The notes below the pieces were generated by a model. That model was not told the origin of the DNA and ran no database searches. It was given only the letters and a program-made list of their open reading frames with translations. DNA of 64,000 bases from Actinomadura mexicana (GTDB lineage: Bacteria > Actinomycetota > Actinomycetes > Streptosporangiales > Streptosporangiaceae): NCBI RefSeq assembly GCF_900188105.1, contig NZ_FZNP01000001.1, forward strand, positions 434,001-498,000, written 5' to 3'. Positions 54,278-63,309 of this stretch are shown one piece after another (the stretch's first letter is position 1; every line of letters starts with the position of its first letter). The position numbers were made by a program, and so were the translations under genes.

Positions 54278-55780
54278 GTGTCCGGTTGGCCCAGTCTCGA
54301 CCGCGCCGACGACGAGCGCCTGGCGCGGACGCTGGCGGCAGGCGATCCGAGCGCCCTCATCCAGGTCATGGACCGCTACGCGGCCCGCCTGTACGACTAC
54401 TGTCACGCACTGCTGCGCGACCAGGACCAGGCGGCCGGCGCGCTCCACGACGCGCTCATCGCCGCCTACGCGCACGTGTCCGGCCTGCGCGAACCCGACC
54501 GCTTCCGCGGCTGGCTGTACTCGCTCGTCCGCAACGAGTGCATGCGGCGGCTGCGCGACCCGGACCGTCCCGCGCGGCGCCACGAGGCTCCCGAGGCCGA
54601 GGACGGCTTCCTGGACGAAGCGGAGCTCGCCCGGCGCCAGGAGGCCCGGCGGCTGGTCCACGCCGCCTTGTCCGGCCTGCGCGGACGCGAGCGCGAGTCG
54701 CTCGACCTCATGCTGCGGCACGGTCTGGACGCCGACGAGATCGGCGGCGTCCTCGGCATGGACGCGCAGCAGGCCACGGGGCTGACCGCCGAGGCCCGCG
54801 CCCGCCTGGACGACTCCCTCGCCGCCGCCTACATCGCCCGCGCCGGGCGCGACGACTGCCCCGAGGCCGCGGCGATCGCCGACGACGCGGGATGGCCGCT
54901 CCCGCCGCCGGTCGTGCACAGGCTCGTCCAGCACATCGAGGCGTGCGGCGTCTGCGGCCCCCGGCGCGACCGCACCGTCTCGGCGGTGCGGCTCCTGCAG
55001 GTGCTGCCGGTCGCGATGACGCCGAACGACCTGCGCGGGCGCGTCATGGCGACCGCCACCGACCCGGCGCTGGCGCCCGACCTCGCCGCCATCGCGCAGG
55101 CGGCCCGGCCGTTCGACGACTGGGGCTGGCCCGCCATGGTCGAGCAGGAGCCCGTGCGCGCCACGTCCGGAGGCGCAGGCGGCGGCCGGCGCGGGGTGTG
55201 GGCCGCGCTGGCCGCGGCCGCCGCCGTCATCGCGGTCGTCGCGGCGGCGTACTACCTGATGTCGGGCACGTCCGGCGAGCCGCCCGCCGCGCAGGGCCCC
55301 TCGGACGGGACGTCGGCGTCCGCCGTGTCACCGTCCTCCCCGGCCGAGTCGCAGGAGCCGTCCGACACCCCGACGCCCACGCGGTCGGCCACCCCGACGC
55401 CGACGACCACCTCGCCGACGCCGACCCCGACGAAGACGCGCCGGCCGTCCCGCTCGCCCAGTCCGACCGCGACCCGGACCCAGCCCAGGGCCGGACGGTT
55501 GTCGATCGGCTCCTGCGCCATCGAGGGCGCGGGTCCGGGCAGCTGCACCATCACCGTGCGGGCCGTCGGCGGGACGGCCACGTGGTCGGTCACGGGGGCG
55601 TCCGGCGGACTCAGCGCCAGCGGCGGCGGCACCCTGCGCAGCGGCCAGTCCGGCTACGCCCGCGTCAGCGGTACCTGCACCCCGCCCGGCGGCTCCGGGA
55701 CGGTCAGCTTCTCCAACGGGGACGTGCGCACCGTGACGCTGTCGTGCCCGCCGGAGGACGGGGGCCGGGGCCCCGGCTGA
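54278..55780 (+). CDS. ECF sigma factor fused to zinc anti-sigma, TM and external domain
   Basis: A protein of 500 residues with a GTG after GGGAGGACTTC. Region 2 of an ECF sigma factor is at about 14-95 (LYDYCHALLRDQDQA, FRGWLYSLVRNECMRRL) and region 4 at about 125-185 (LSGLRGRERESLDLML, EIGGVLGMDAQQ). A zinc anti-sigma motif H219-x3-C223-x2-C226 follows, then a membrane helix at 307-328, a Pro/Thr stalk, and an external Cys-containing domain (405-495, LSIGSCAIEGAG, GTATWSVTG). Sigma and its inhibitor are normally separate proteins; here they are one chain, so release presumably needs proteolysis or an external signal. A paralogue follows. Confidence 0.85.
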   Translation: MSGWPSLDRADDERLARTLAAGDPSALIQVMDRYAARLYDYCHALLRDQDQAAGALHDALIAAYAHVSGLREPDRFRGWLYSLVRNECMRRLRDPDRPARRHEAPEAEDGFLDEAELARRQEARRLVHAALSGLRGRERESLDLMLRHGLDADEIGGVLGMDAQQATGLTAEARARLDDSLAAAYIARAGRDDCPEAAAIADDAGWPLPPPVVHRLVQHIEACGVCGPRRDRTVSAVRLLQVLPVAMTPNDLRGRVMATATDPALAPDLAAIAQAARPFDDWGWPAMVEQEPVRATSGGAGGGRRGVWAALAAAAAVIAVVAAAYYLMSGTSGEPPAAQGPSDGTSASAVSPSSPAESQEPSDTPTPTRSATPTPTTTSPTPTPTKTRRPSRSPSPTATRTQPRAGRLSIGSCAIEGAGPGSCTITVRAVGGTATWSVTGASGGLSASGGGTLRSGQSGYARVSGTCTPPGGSGTVSFSNGDVRTVTLSCPPEDGGRGPG

Positions 55781-55993
55781 TCGAGAGGTGACTCAGATCA
55801 CTTTCGTGGGCGGGAGGGCCGCCCCACGAGGCGATACGGCCACGGGGCGTGCCGGATTCGTTACTTAAATCCGCTCATACGGGAGAAATCCCAGCAACTT
55901 GGTGGCAAGATCAGGCAACCTGAGTCGGCCGACGCGCGTCGGGGCTCATCGGGGGCAGATCTTCGAACACCGATTTCGACTGGGAGGGTTCCC

Positions 55994-57481
55994 GTGGCCG
56001 GTGAGTCAGGGGCCGCGCAGAACGACGACCTCAGGCTGGCGGACTCGCTGCGAGCCGGGGACGTCATCGCGCTGACCGAGGTCTACGACACCTACGCGCC
56101 GTTCCTCTACGACTACTGCCACGGCCTGCTGCGCGACCGCGTCGAGGCGTCCGGGGCCCTGCGCAACGTCGTCATCGCCGCCCGCGAGCACGTGGACCGG
56201 CTCACCGAGCCGGCGCGGCTGCGCGGCTGGCTGTACGCGATCGCCCGCAAGGAGTGCATGCGGCGCCGCGACAGCCCGAACCGGCACACCGGGCAGGAGG
56301 CCCCCGAGGCCGAGGACGAGCTGACGCCCGAGCAGCTCGCCCGCCGCGAGGAGCGCCGGCTGCTCGCGCACAGCGCGCTCGCCGCGCTCAACGGGCGGCA
56401 GCGCGAGGCCATCGACCTGTCGGTCCGCCACGAGCTGGACGAGGTGGACCTGTCCGGCATCTTCGGCATGCCGCTGGAGGAGACGCTCGCCCTGGCGCAG
56501 CAGGCCCGCGAGGACCTCGCCGCCGCGCTGCACGCGTCCCTCATCGCGCAGAGCCACTGGAAGGAATGCCCGAGCGTCGCGGCGCTGACCGAGTCGTGGC
56601 CGCTGTCCCCGCAGACATCGGCGGCGCTCGTCCGGCATGTGGAGAACTGCCCGGTGTGCGGAGCGCGGGAGACGCCGCCGCTGCCACCGGACCGGCTGCT
56701 GTCGGTGCTGCCGATCGCGGCGATCCCCACCGACCTGCGGCTGGACGTGCTGACCGCCGCGACCGCCGAGGACCGGGCCGGGAACCGCCGCGCCATCGCC
56801 GCCTGGACCGAGCCGTTCGACGAGTACGGCTGGCCGCTCCCCTACCAGCAGACCGCCCCGCGCGCCCGGGACCGCGCGCCCGGGCGGCGGCGCGGCCCCC
56901 TGCTCGCCGCCGTCGCGGTGGGCGTCGGCCTCCTGGTCCTGTTCGCCGGCGCGATGGCGTGGCTGGGCGGCGGGGACGACGGGACGAACGCGGCGGCGAC
57001 CGGGCCCGTGACCCCCGGCGGCAGCACCCCGCCCGGCGGTACGGCCGCGCCGGAGCCGATCCCGACCGACCCGTCGTCCCCCACGTCACCGACGGCGTCC
57101 CCGACCGAGTCGAAGTCGCCGTCGCCGTCACCGTCGCCCTCGGCGTCCAAGAGCGCGTCGGAGCCGCCGTCGAGCAGGCCGCCGGCGCCGCCCACGACCA
57201 GCGCGCCGAAGCCGCCCAAGCCGGGCACGCTGTCGGTGAGCGGCTGCGACATGGGCAGGAACGACTCCTGCACCGTCACGGTCACCGCCGTGGGGGGCTC
57301 TGTGAACTGGCAGGTGACCGGCACGTCCGGGCCCGTCAGGGCGGGCGGCTCCGGCCACCTCGACGCGGGCCGCAGCAGCGGCGTCCGGGTGTCGCGCGCG
57401 TCCGGCTTCTGCTGGGGCCGGCAGACCGGGACGGTGTCGGTCTCGCCCGGCGGCCCGGCGACGGTCACCTACCGCTGCTGA
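55994..57481 (+). CDS. paralogous ECF sigma/anti-sigma/TM fusion
   Basis: A protein of 495 residues with a GTG after GGGAGGGTTCCC. It has the same order as the preceding gene: sigma region 2 (FLYDYCHGLLRDRVEASGAL, RGWLYAIARKECMRRR), region 4 (ALNGRQREAIDLSV), ZAS motif H215-x3-C219-x2-C222, membrane helix at about 303-325, a Pro/Ser stalk, and an external domain with LSVSGCDMGRNDSCTVTV and VNWQVTGTSG. The N-terminal halves are clearly similar to those of the gene upstream, while linkers differ, so this is an older tandem duplication. The 213-base gap implies separate promoters. Confidence 0.85.
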   Translation: MAGESGAAQNDDLRLADSLRAGDVIALTEVYDTYAPFLYDYCHGLLRDRVEASGALRNVVIAAREHVDRLTEPARLRGWLYAIARKECMRRRDSPNRHTGQEAPEAEDELTPEQLARREERRLLAHSALAALNGRQREAIDLSVRHELDEVDLSGIFGMPLEETLALAQQAREDLAAALHASLIAQSHWKECPSVAALTESWPLSPQTSAALVRHVENCPVCGARETPPLPPDRLLSVLPIAAIPTDLRLDVLTAATAEDRAGNRRAIAAWTEPFDEYGWPLPYQQTAPRARDRAPGRRRGPLLAAVAVGVGLLVLFAGAMAWLGGGDDGTNAAATGPVTPGGSTPPGGTAAPEPIPTDPSSPTSPTASPTESKSPSPSPSPSASKSASEPPSSRPPAPPTTSAPKPPKPGTLSVSGCDMGRNDSCTVTVTAVGGSVNWQVTGTSGPVRAGGSGHLDAGRSSGVRVSRASGFCWGRQTGTVSVSPGGPATVTYRC

Positions 57482-57490
57482 GCGGGGCGC

Positions 57491-58576
57491 CTACCAGACG
57501 GAGCCCGCGTCGAGGGTGCGGTGGGCGCGGTCCAGCAGGAGCGGCACGCCGCCGCCGATCTGGTCGAAGCCCTCGCCGACCGTCGCGTTCTGCAGGTAGC
57601 GGGCGTGGATGCCCTCCAGGATGACCGCGAGCTTGAAGCACGCGAACGCGACGTAGAAGTCGAGGTCGGCGAGGTCGAAGCCGGTCAGCTCGGCGTACCG
57701 CCCGGCGAACTCGCGGCGCGTGAGGAAGCCGGGCGCGGAGGTGATCGTGGCGCCCACCGGGAGCTGCTCGGCGTCGGCCGCCTCCGCCCAGTAGACGAGC
57801 GTCAGCCCGAGGTCGGACAGCGGGTCGCCGAGCGTCGACATCTCCCAGTCGACGACGGCCGCGATCCGCGGGCGCGGCTCCAGCCGCGCGAGCGCGTTGT
57901 CGAGCCGGAAGTCGCCGTGGACCAGGCGGGCCGGGGCGTCGGCCGGCAGCCGGTCGGCCAGCCGCGCGACGAGCCGGTCGTACTCGGGCAGGTCGTGGGT
58001 GCCGCCGGTGGCGCGGACGGCCTCCTGCGAGCTGTCCCACTGCTTGCCCCAGCGCTTGAGCTGGCGCTCCATGTAGCCGCTCGGACGCCCGAAGTCCCCC
58101 AGCCCGACGGCCTCCACGTCGACCGTGTGGATCGCGGCGAGCGCCTCGGCCAGCGCGTCGCTGAGGCCGCGCGCCTGCTCGGGAGTGATGTCGGCGGCGT
58201 CCTCCCGGGTGCGCAGGACTCGGCCCTCGACGAAGTCCATGAGGTAGAAACGGGCGCCGATGACCTCCTCGTCGTCGCAGAAGGCCAGCGTCACCGGCAC
58301 CGGCACCGCCGTCCCGCGGCCGAGGGCCGACAGCACGCGGTACTCGCGGCCCATGTCGTGCGCCGTCGGCAGGACGTGGCCGAGCGGCGGCCGGCGCAGC
58401 ACGATGCGGCGGCCCCCGTCCAGCGTGATGCCGTACGTGAGGTTCGAACGCCCGCCCGCGATCAGGTCGATCGCGCTGATCCGTCCCGATCCGGGCAGCT
58501 CACGGGCCAGCCAGGCCGCCAGCCGGGGGACGTCGATACCGGGCACCCCGGCGGGCAGTTCTGCGTCAACGGTCAT
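57491..58576 (-). CDS. APH-type phosphotransferase (ACAD10-like)
   Basis: A protein of 361 residues, an APH/choline-kinase fold. The nucleotide lobe has GGRSNLTYGITLDGGRRIVL. The catalytic loop is VHGDFRLDN (about 234-242, Asp as base), and metal binding is VVDWEMSTLGDP. The sequence fits the family of kinases resembling the N-terminal part of ACAD10, often coded beside acyl-CoA dehydrogenases in actinomycetes. None is present here, so the substrate (a small hydroxyl compound) is open. It is convergent with the second sigma-fusion gene. Confidence 0.9.
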   Translation of the reverse strand: MTVDAELPAGVPGIDVPRLAAWLARELPGSGRISAIDLIAGGRSNLTYGITLDGGRRIVLRRPPLGHVLPTAHDMGREYRVLSALGRGTAVPVPVTLAFCDDEEVIGARFYLMDFVEGRVLRTREDAADITPEQARGLSDALAEALAAIHTVDVEAVGLGDFGRPSGYMERQLKRWGKQWDSSQEAVRATGGTHDLPEYDRLVARLADRLPADAPARLVHGDFRLDNALARLEPRPRIAAVVDWEMSTLGDPLSDLGLTLVYWAEAADAEQLPVGATITSAPGFLTRREFAGRYAELTGFDLADLDFYVAFACFKLAVILEGIHARYLQNATVGEGFDQIGGGVPLLLDRAHRTLDAGSVW

Positions 58577-58984
58577 GACGCACTATTAGAACGCGGCTCG
58601 GTCAGGGCTGTGAACCCCACCCCCGTACCGCCGTGCGCTCCGTGATGCCCCGGCCACTTCCGGCCGACTTGCGGCCGCGTGTCATCCGTTTTCCCGAGTC
58701 GGGCCTGACCTGCGCGAACACGGGGAGCCTCAGCCTCTCTTCCGCCCAGGGCGAGCAACTCGACCGAAACCCCGGGAGGAAAAAGGTGACACAAGGTGGA
58801 ATGCTCGGACACGCGGGGTGCCCGTCTGCCGCCACACCTGATCGAACCGGACCGAACCCGGCTAAGTGGTCGTCAGCCGTCATCCCGCCACAAGGCGGCG
58901 AGCTGGACTTATGAGTCTCGCTGGGCTAAGAGAAGTAACTGAGACCACTCGGGGGCCAGACCGCCCGATTGGGGGGGACGCACC
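58577..58984. other. 408-base divergent region without a gene
   Basis: Frames in this gap have no protein-like composition. It separates the leftward APH kinase gene from the rightward gene at 58985, so it holds two promoters. A purine-rich GGGAGGAAAAAGG stretch near 58775 looks like a ribosome site but is followed only by short frames. I see no riboswitch core. Confidence 0.4.
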
Positions 58985-59707
58985 GTGGCAGACGCATGGC
59001 TGCCAAGAGCCGGCCGCATGCCGGCACCGAACGATGGCGGAGCGTTGCGGGGAGGTGCTCCCCGCGTCGTCTGGTGCGCCGAGGAGCACGACCCGCACAC
59101 CGTCTCCGCGCGCTCGGTGGCCGTCGACCTGCTGAAGGAGAACCGCCCGGCCCACCTGGTGTGGCACCCGGGCACCGGTGAGATCGTCCAGCTCCTGCCC
59201 ATCACCCGCGCGGCCCGGCTGCTCGGCGGCGCCCTCGGGCGGGAGGGCCGCGTCTGCGCGCAGATCATGGTGGTGGGCCAGTCGCGGTCGCCGTTCACCG
59301 GCTCGCCGCTCACCGGCGTCGAGGCGATCGTCCAGTGGCTGGACGCGTGGGGCGTCGCCCGCCGCTGGCCCGCCGGCCCCCCGCTGCCGTCGCCGCAGTC
59401 GTACCACGCGCAGCGCAGCCGCAGGGACTGGGCGCGCGGCGGGCACTACGGCGCGTCCCAGGTGCCGCTCCTGGACCGTCCCGACCCCGGCGGGATCGAC
59501 GTGCGGCGCATCACGGGGCCCGACACCGCGGTCGCCCCCATCCCGAAGTCCCGCCTTCCCGGCGCCGCCACCGGCCCCCGGCTGGTCCCGCCGCGGACCC
59601 GCACGCCCGAGACCGCCCGTCCGGCGCCGAGCGACGCGCCGCCCGCACGTCCCGGACCGCTGCGCCCCGCGTCGGAGCCCGTCCCGGTCGGCCCCCTGTC
59701 CAACTGA
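58985..59707 (+). CDS. hypothetical protein with amidase-like features
   Basis: A protein of 240 residues with a GTG after GGGGGGGACGCACC. Residues 30-175 recall peptidoglycan amidases of the amidase_2 type: ARSVAVDLLKENRPAHLVWH, PITRAARLLGG, GVEAIVQWLDAWGV and the late HYGASQVPLLDRPDPGGID, which matches the G-H-x-Q-V-P-x-x-H-x-D-P-G signature only in part, because the second His is absent. There is no signal peptide. The last 60 residues are Pro/Arg-rich and look disordered. A degraded or non-catalytic amidase fold is likely. Confidence 0.7.
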   Translation: MADAWLPRAGRMPAPNDGGALRGGAPRVVWCAEEHDPHTVSARSVAVDLLKENRPAHLVWHPGTGEIVQLLPITRAARLLGGALGREGRVCAQIMVVGQSRSPFTGSPLTGVEAIVQWLDAWGVARRWPAGPPLPSPQSYHAQRSRRDWARGGHYGASQVPLLDRPDPGGIDVRRITGPDTAVAPIPKSRLPGAATGPRLVPPRTRTPETARPAPSDAPPARPGPLRPASEPVPVGPLSN

Positions 59708-59717
59708 CCGGGCCGCG

Positions 59718-61091
59718 CTACCCGGCGAGCGTCCGGACGATCTCGCACCCCTTGCGCAGCTCGGCCAGGGTCGCGGCGGAGCCGTAGCCGATCACCAGTC
59801 CGGAGGCGCGCACCGGGCCCATGTGGTGGCGGTCCAGGGTCTCCAGCACGATGCCGCGCCGGGCCGCCTCGTCCACGGCGCGCGCGGCCACCGTCTCCGG
59901 GACGTCCACCACGAGGTGCAGGCCGGCCGTGTCGCCGCGCAGGGGCAGGCCGTCCAGCGCCTGCACCACCACCTCGCGGCGCCGCGCGTACTCCCCGCGC
60001 ATCCGGCGGACGTACCTGTCCAGGTCACCCCTTTCCAGGAGGAGCCTCAGCGCGTCCTGCGGCACCACGGCGGTGCGGTCGTTCAGCTCCTCCCTCCGGA
60101 GCGCGACCTCCGCCACCAGGTCGGGACGGCCTCCCAGCCAGCCGACGCCCATGTCCGCGGTGAGGATCTTGGCGGTCGTGCCCAGATAGACGACGACGTC
60201 CGGGTCCAGGCCGTAGAGCGCGGGCAGGGGCGCGACGTCGTAGCGGAACTCTCCGTCGTAGTCGTCCTCGGCGATGATCGCCCCGTTGCGCCTCGCCCAT
60301 GCCAGCAGGGCCTGCCTGCGCGGGACGGGCAGGACGCCGCCCATCGGGAACTGGTGCGACGGCGTCGTGTAGACGAGGCGCAGGTCATCGGGCAGAGCAT
60401 CGACAACGAGGCCGTGCTCGTCCACAGGACAGGGAACGAGCTCCGCGCCACGTCCCCTCAGGACCGCGCGCGCTCTGCCGTAGCCGGGCTCTTCCACACC
60501 CACCCGGTCCCCGGGGCGAAGGACGGTCGCGGCAAGCAGATCGAGCCCGTTCGTCGCCCCACGCGTGATGAGAAGGCCGTCCAAGGGACAGGTCACGCCG
60601 CGACTACGCCTGATGTAGTCGGCGAGTGCCTGCCGTAGGCCGAGCAGACCATGCGGGTCCTGACGCTGCTGCGGCGGCATCCCCGCAGCGAGCCGCCATG
60701 CCCTGCGCCATGCGGGGGTGTCCAGTGCACCGATCCAGGCGAGACCTGGCCTCAGATCGATCTCGTGCGGGGCCGCAGCCCTCCGCACCGGTTTCGTCTT
60801 CGCCTGTGGCCTCGGCATAGGCGCAGCGGCGACGCCCTCGGTCACATACGTGCCGGACCCATGCCGCCCTTCCAGCCAGCCCTCCGCATAGAGCTGCTCG
60901 TACGCCTCCGTCACAACCGTCCGGCTGACACCTAGCAGACCGGCCAGCGCCCTACTGGACGGAAGCCGTTCACCCGCTGCGAGCCGTCCCTCCCCCATGG
61001 CGGAACGCAACTGCGCGACGAGTTGCGCGCTCATCGGCTGCTGAGCGTCCCGCTCCACGGAAAGAGGCAGATCGATCGACAAAGTGGTCAC
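59718..61091 (-). CDS. MocR-family regulator (GntR HTH plus aminotransferase domain)
   Basis: A protein of 457 residues. Residues 20-90 form a GntR winged helix (LPSSRALAGLLGVSRTVVTE), and residues 110-450 a class I aminotransferase fold: RGATNGLDLLAAT, YTTPSHQFPMGG, and the PLP Lys in YLGTTAKILTADMG. Members sense PLP or related compounds and often control vitamin B6 genes. It is divergent from a PPOX-family gene, with 60 bases between, which fits a regulator-target pair. The GTG start (61091) is itself inside one of two repeat elements (61081-61091). Confidence 0.93.
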   Translation of the reverse strand: MTTLSIDLPLSVERDAQQPMSAQLVAQLRSAMGEGRLAAGERLPSSRALAGLLGVSRTVVTEAYEQLYAEGWLEGRHGSGTYVTEGVAAAPMPRPQAKTKPVRRAAAPHEIDLRPGLAWIGALDTPAWRRAWRLAAGMPPQQRQDPHGLLGLRQALADYIRRSRGVTCPLDGLLITRGATNGLDLLAATVLRPGDRVGVEEPGYGRARAVLRGRGAELVPCPVDEHGLVVDALPDDLRLVYTTPSHQFPMGGVLPVPRRQALLAWARRNGAIIAEDDYDGEFRYDVAPLPALYGLDPDVVVYLGTTAKILTADMGVGWLGGRPDLVAEVALRREELNDRTAVVPQDALRLLLERGDLDRYVRRMRGEYARRREVVVQALDGLPLRGDTAGLHLVVDVPETVAARAVDEAARRGIVLETLDRHHMGPVRASGLVIGYGSAATLAELRKGCEIVRTLAG

Positions 61092-61130
61092 CTGCTATAC
61101 GCGTCAAGTGGCCATACCAGCCAGGCCACT
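61079..61130. promoter_or_regulatory. repeat operators in MocR/PPOX divergent spacer
   Basis: AAAGTGGTCAC (61081-61091) and AAGTGGCCATA (61106-61116) are direct repeats with 25-base spacing. In addition AGTGGCC (61107-61113) and GGCCACT (61124-61130) form an inverted repeat. The repeats resemble the AAAGTGG-type PdxR site reported in Corynebacterium as I recall it. Likely MocR operator. Confidence 0.55.
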
Positions 61131-61151
61131 CGCCTCCTAGCGTAAACGGAC

Positions 61152-61802
61152 ATGAACCCACTCTCCTCAACCGCCCGCACCCGCCTCGGCCGCCTTCCCG
61201 AACGCTCCAGCAGCGACCGTTCCGTCCTGTACGAGATCCTCGACGACGGCATGATCTGCCACCTCGGCCTCGTCGTGGACGGCTCGCCCCGCGTCATCCC
61301 CACCGGCTACGGCCGCCTGGACGACACCCTCTACCTCCACGGATCCACCGGGGCGAGCAGCCTCAGAGCCGGGCCCTCCCAGGACATCTGCGTCACCATC
61401 ACCCACCTGGACGGGATCGTCCTCGCCCGCTCGCTGTTCCACCACTCCATCAACTACCGCAGCGCCGTCGTCTACGGGACGCCCCGCCTCGTCGACGACC
61501 CGGAGGAGAAGCTGACCGGCCTCCGCGTCATCACCGAGCAGCTGACCCCCGGCCAGTGGGACGTGGCCCGCCGGCCCGACCGCAAGGAACTGGCCGGCGT
61601 CTCTGTCCTGGCCCTCCCCCTGGACGAGGCGTCCGTGAAGGTCCGGCAGGGCCCTCCCGGAGACGAGGACGAGGACTACGCCCTCGACGTCTGGGCCGGC
61701 GTCCTGCCCGTCACCCAGACCTTCGGCGCACCGGCCCCCGATCCGCTGCTGCGCCCGGGGATCCCCATCCCCGGACATATCACCCGGCGCGTGACCTCCT
61801 AA
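61152..61802 (+). CDS. pyridoxamine 5'-phosphate oxidase-family protein
   Basis: A protein of 216 residues with the split-barrel FMN-binding fold of the PPOX group: DGMICHLGLVVDGSPRVIPT, TLYLHGSTGASSLR, VCVTITHLDGIVLARS-type strand, and SINYRSAVVYGTPRLV. The family includes vitamin B6 oxidases, F420-dependent reductases and heme oxygenases; the H-G-S-x-x-x-S and N-Y-R-S pieces fit flavin-binding members of the nitroreductase/PPOX class. Its place opposite MocR points to B6-related metabolism or detoxification under MocR control. Confidence 0.9.
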   Translation: MNPLSSTARTRLGRLPERSSSDRSVLYEILDDGMICHLGLVVDGSPRVIPTGYGRLDDTLYLHGSTGASSLRAGPSQDICVTITHLDGIVLARSLFHHSINYRSAVVYGTPRLVDDPEEKLTGLRVITEQLTPGQWDVARRPDRKELAGVSVLALPLDEASVKVRQGPPGDEDEDYALDVWAGVLPVTQTFGAPAPDPLLRPGIPIPGHITRRVTS

Positions 61803-61854
61803 TTCGATCGCCCGCCATGCCCCGCGCAGTCGTTCATGGCCGTAGGGTAAGTGC

Positions 61855-62451
61855 ATGAACGAGCGGCTGGTCTGGATCGACTGCGAGATGACGGGACTCG
61901 ACCTGCGCGACGACGCGCTCATCGAGATAGCCGCGCTGGTCACCGACAGCGAGCTCACCATCCTCGACGAGGGCGTCGACGTGGTGATCAAACCCCCGCC
62001 CGAGTCGGTCACCCAGATGACCAAGGTCGTCCGCGACATGCACACCACGTCGGGCCTGCTGGAAGCGCTCCCCGGCGGCGTCACCCTCGCCGAGGCCGAG
62101 GACATCGTCCTCTCCTACATCCGGGCCCACGTGAAGGACGCCAAGAAGGCCCCCCTGTGCGGCAACTCCATCGCGACCGACCGCTCGTTCCTCGCCCGCG
62201 ACATGCCGGCCCTCGACTCCCACCTCCACTACCGCATGGTGGACGTCTCCTCGATCAAGGAGCTGGCCCGGCGCTGGTACCCGCGCGTCTACTTCGCCAG
62301 CCCCGAGAAGAAGGGCGGCCACCGCGCCCTCGCCGACATCACCGAGAGCATCCAGGAACTGCGCTACTACCGCGCCGCGGTCTTCGTCCCCCAGCCCGGC
62401 CCCGACTCCGACACGGCCCGCACCATCGCCTCCCAGGTCGCCTCAGGCTGA
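61855..62451 (+). CDS. orn: oligoribonuclease
   Basis: A protein of 198 residues in the DEDDh exonuclease fold. It degrades di- to pentanucleotide RNA to mononucleotides, and is also the enzyme that finishes cyclic dinucleotide breakdown. D9-x-E11 in [10 protein letters not shown], the [16 protein letters not shown] box with Asp, and HRALADI with the His/Asp are all present. Orn followed by tRNA-His is a usual actinomycete order. The TGA stop (62449-62451) lies in the putative -35 of the tRNA promoter. Confidence 0.96.
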   Translation: MNERLVWIDCEMTGLDLRDDALIEIAALVTDSELTILDEGVDVVIKPPPESVTQMTKVVRDMHTTSGLLEALPGGVTLAEAEDIVLSYIRAHVKDAKKAPLCGNSIATDRSFLARDMPALDSHLHYRMVDVSSIKELARRWYPRVYFASPEKKGGHRALADITESIQELRYYRAAVFVPQPGPDSDTARTIASQVASG

Positions 62452-62476
62452 CCCACCCCGAAGAAGCCGCTACACT
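62448..62476 (+). promoter_or_regulatory. tRNA-His promoter overlapping orn stop
   Basis: CTGACC (62448-62453) and TACACT (62471-62476) are separated by 17 bases and lie about 30 bases before the tRNA. The -35 includes the stop codon of orn. Confidence 0.5.
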
Positions 62477-62505
62477 ACTGGGAGCCGGGAGCGATCCCGG
62501 CCACG

Positions 62506-62581
62506 GTGGGTGTAGCTCAGCTGGCAGAGCACTTGGTTGTGGTCCAAGATGTCGGGGGTTCAAGTCCCCTCACTCACCCCA
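62506..62581 (+). tRNA. tRNA-His (GTG)
   Basis: A complete cloverleaf: acceptor GTGGGTG with CACTCAC, anticodon stem CTTGG/CCAAG with loop TTGTGGT (anticodon GTG), T-arm with TTCAAGT, and an encoded CCA (62579-62581). The His signature is present: an extra G at 62505 opposite C73 (62578). A terminator follows at once. Confidence 0.97.
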
Positions 62582-62596
62582 GGCTGGACCCGAAGA

Positions 62597-62633
62597 AAGC
62601 CCTGGTCACCGCGAGGACGACCAGGGCTTCTTT
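62597..62633 (+). terminator. rho-independent terminator of tRNA-His
   Basis: AAGCCCTGGTC (62597-62607) pairs perfectly with GACCAGGGCTT (62619-62629), followed by CTTT. Its place directly after the tRNA fits. Confidence 0.85.
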
Positions 62634-62976
62634 ACGTCTCGCGCCGAACTCCCGCTTTCGGATGACCGATCCGGGGAGCAAGCCGGGAGTGACTCTGCGG
62701 CGACGGCGGTCATCGGCTCCGTCACTGATCGCGAGGCGACGCGTTGCGCGCGCCCGGCGAGGTCCCCCCATCGGAGACTCGGCGCCGCGCTGCGCAGGCG
62801 ACGCCGGGCGTGCGACCCATCGCGGTTCACAGGCCACCGGCGCAGAACGGCGCCCGAATGTTGATCAAGGTGTGGCCATCCGTCATCGGTCGCGCACGGT
62901 CTTCACCAGCCCCTGGTCACCGAGGGCTGCTCCGAGCATACGGAGCCCGGAACAAAAGACCGAAGGTCGTGATTTC
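62634..62976. other. 343-base gap without a gene
   Basis: No frame here shows protein-like composition, and no further RNA gene was found. The right end contains GAAGGTCGTGATTT, the ribosome site of the next gene. Confidence 0.4.
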
Positions 62977-63309
62977 ATGCGCAAGTTCGTCGACGCTGTG
63001 TTGAGCACCGCGGCAGGCATCAGTGTCTCTGCCCTGGCCCTCTACATCGGGGGTATCTATGGCAGCATCATCGACCAGGCGAACGGCGGCCTCAACGACC
63101 CCATCGACGACGGCATGTGGTGGGGGACCGTCACCGCTGCCGTCGCTCTCGTCGTCGGCATCGTGGTCCACCTGAGCGGACCGTACGTCGCCAGGATCAA
63201 CAAGCACCGCGTGGCCGCCCGGAACACCCGGGACGCGGCCAGGCGCCGGGAAGAGGCACGGAAGGACCGCCAGTACTGGAAGCGTGTGTACTGGAACCGG
63301 ACCCACTGA
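62977..63309 (+). CDS. small two-helix membrane protein
   Basis: A protein of 110 residues with an ATG after GAAGGTCGTGATTT. Two hydrophobic segments (AGISVSALALYIGGIYG, about 13-29, and VTAAVALVVGIVVHLSG, about 52-68) flank a polar loop, and the C-terminal 40 residues are strongly basic and helical (AARRREEARKDRQYWKRVYW), probably on the inner membrane face. No known family. It is followed by a good terminator at 63354. Confidence 0.75.
   Translation: MRKFVDAVLSTAAGISVSALALYIGGIYGSIIDQANGGLNDPIDDGMWWGTVTAAVALVVGIVVHLSGPYVARINKHRVAARNTRDAARRREEARKDRQYWKRVYWNRTH

Noticed and set aside
62506..62581. tRNA-His as an integration site of a mobile element
   Set aside because: No integrase, no repeated 3' end of the tRNA and no phage gene were seen in the flanking sequence.
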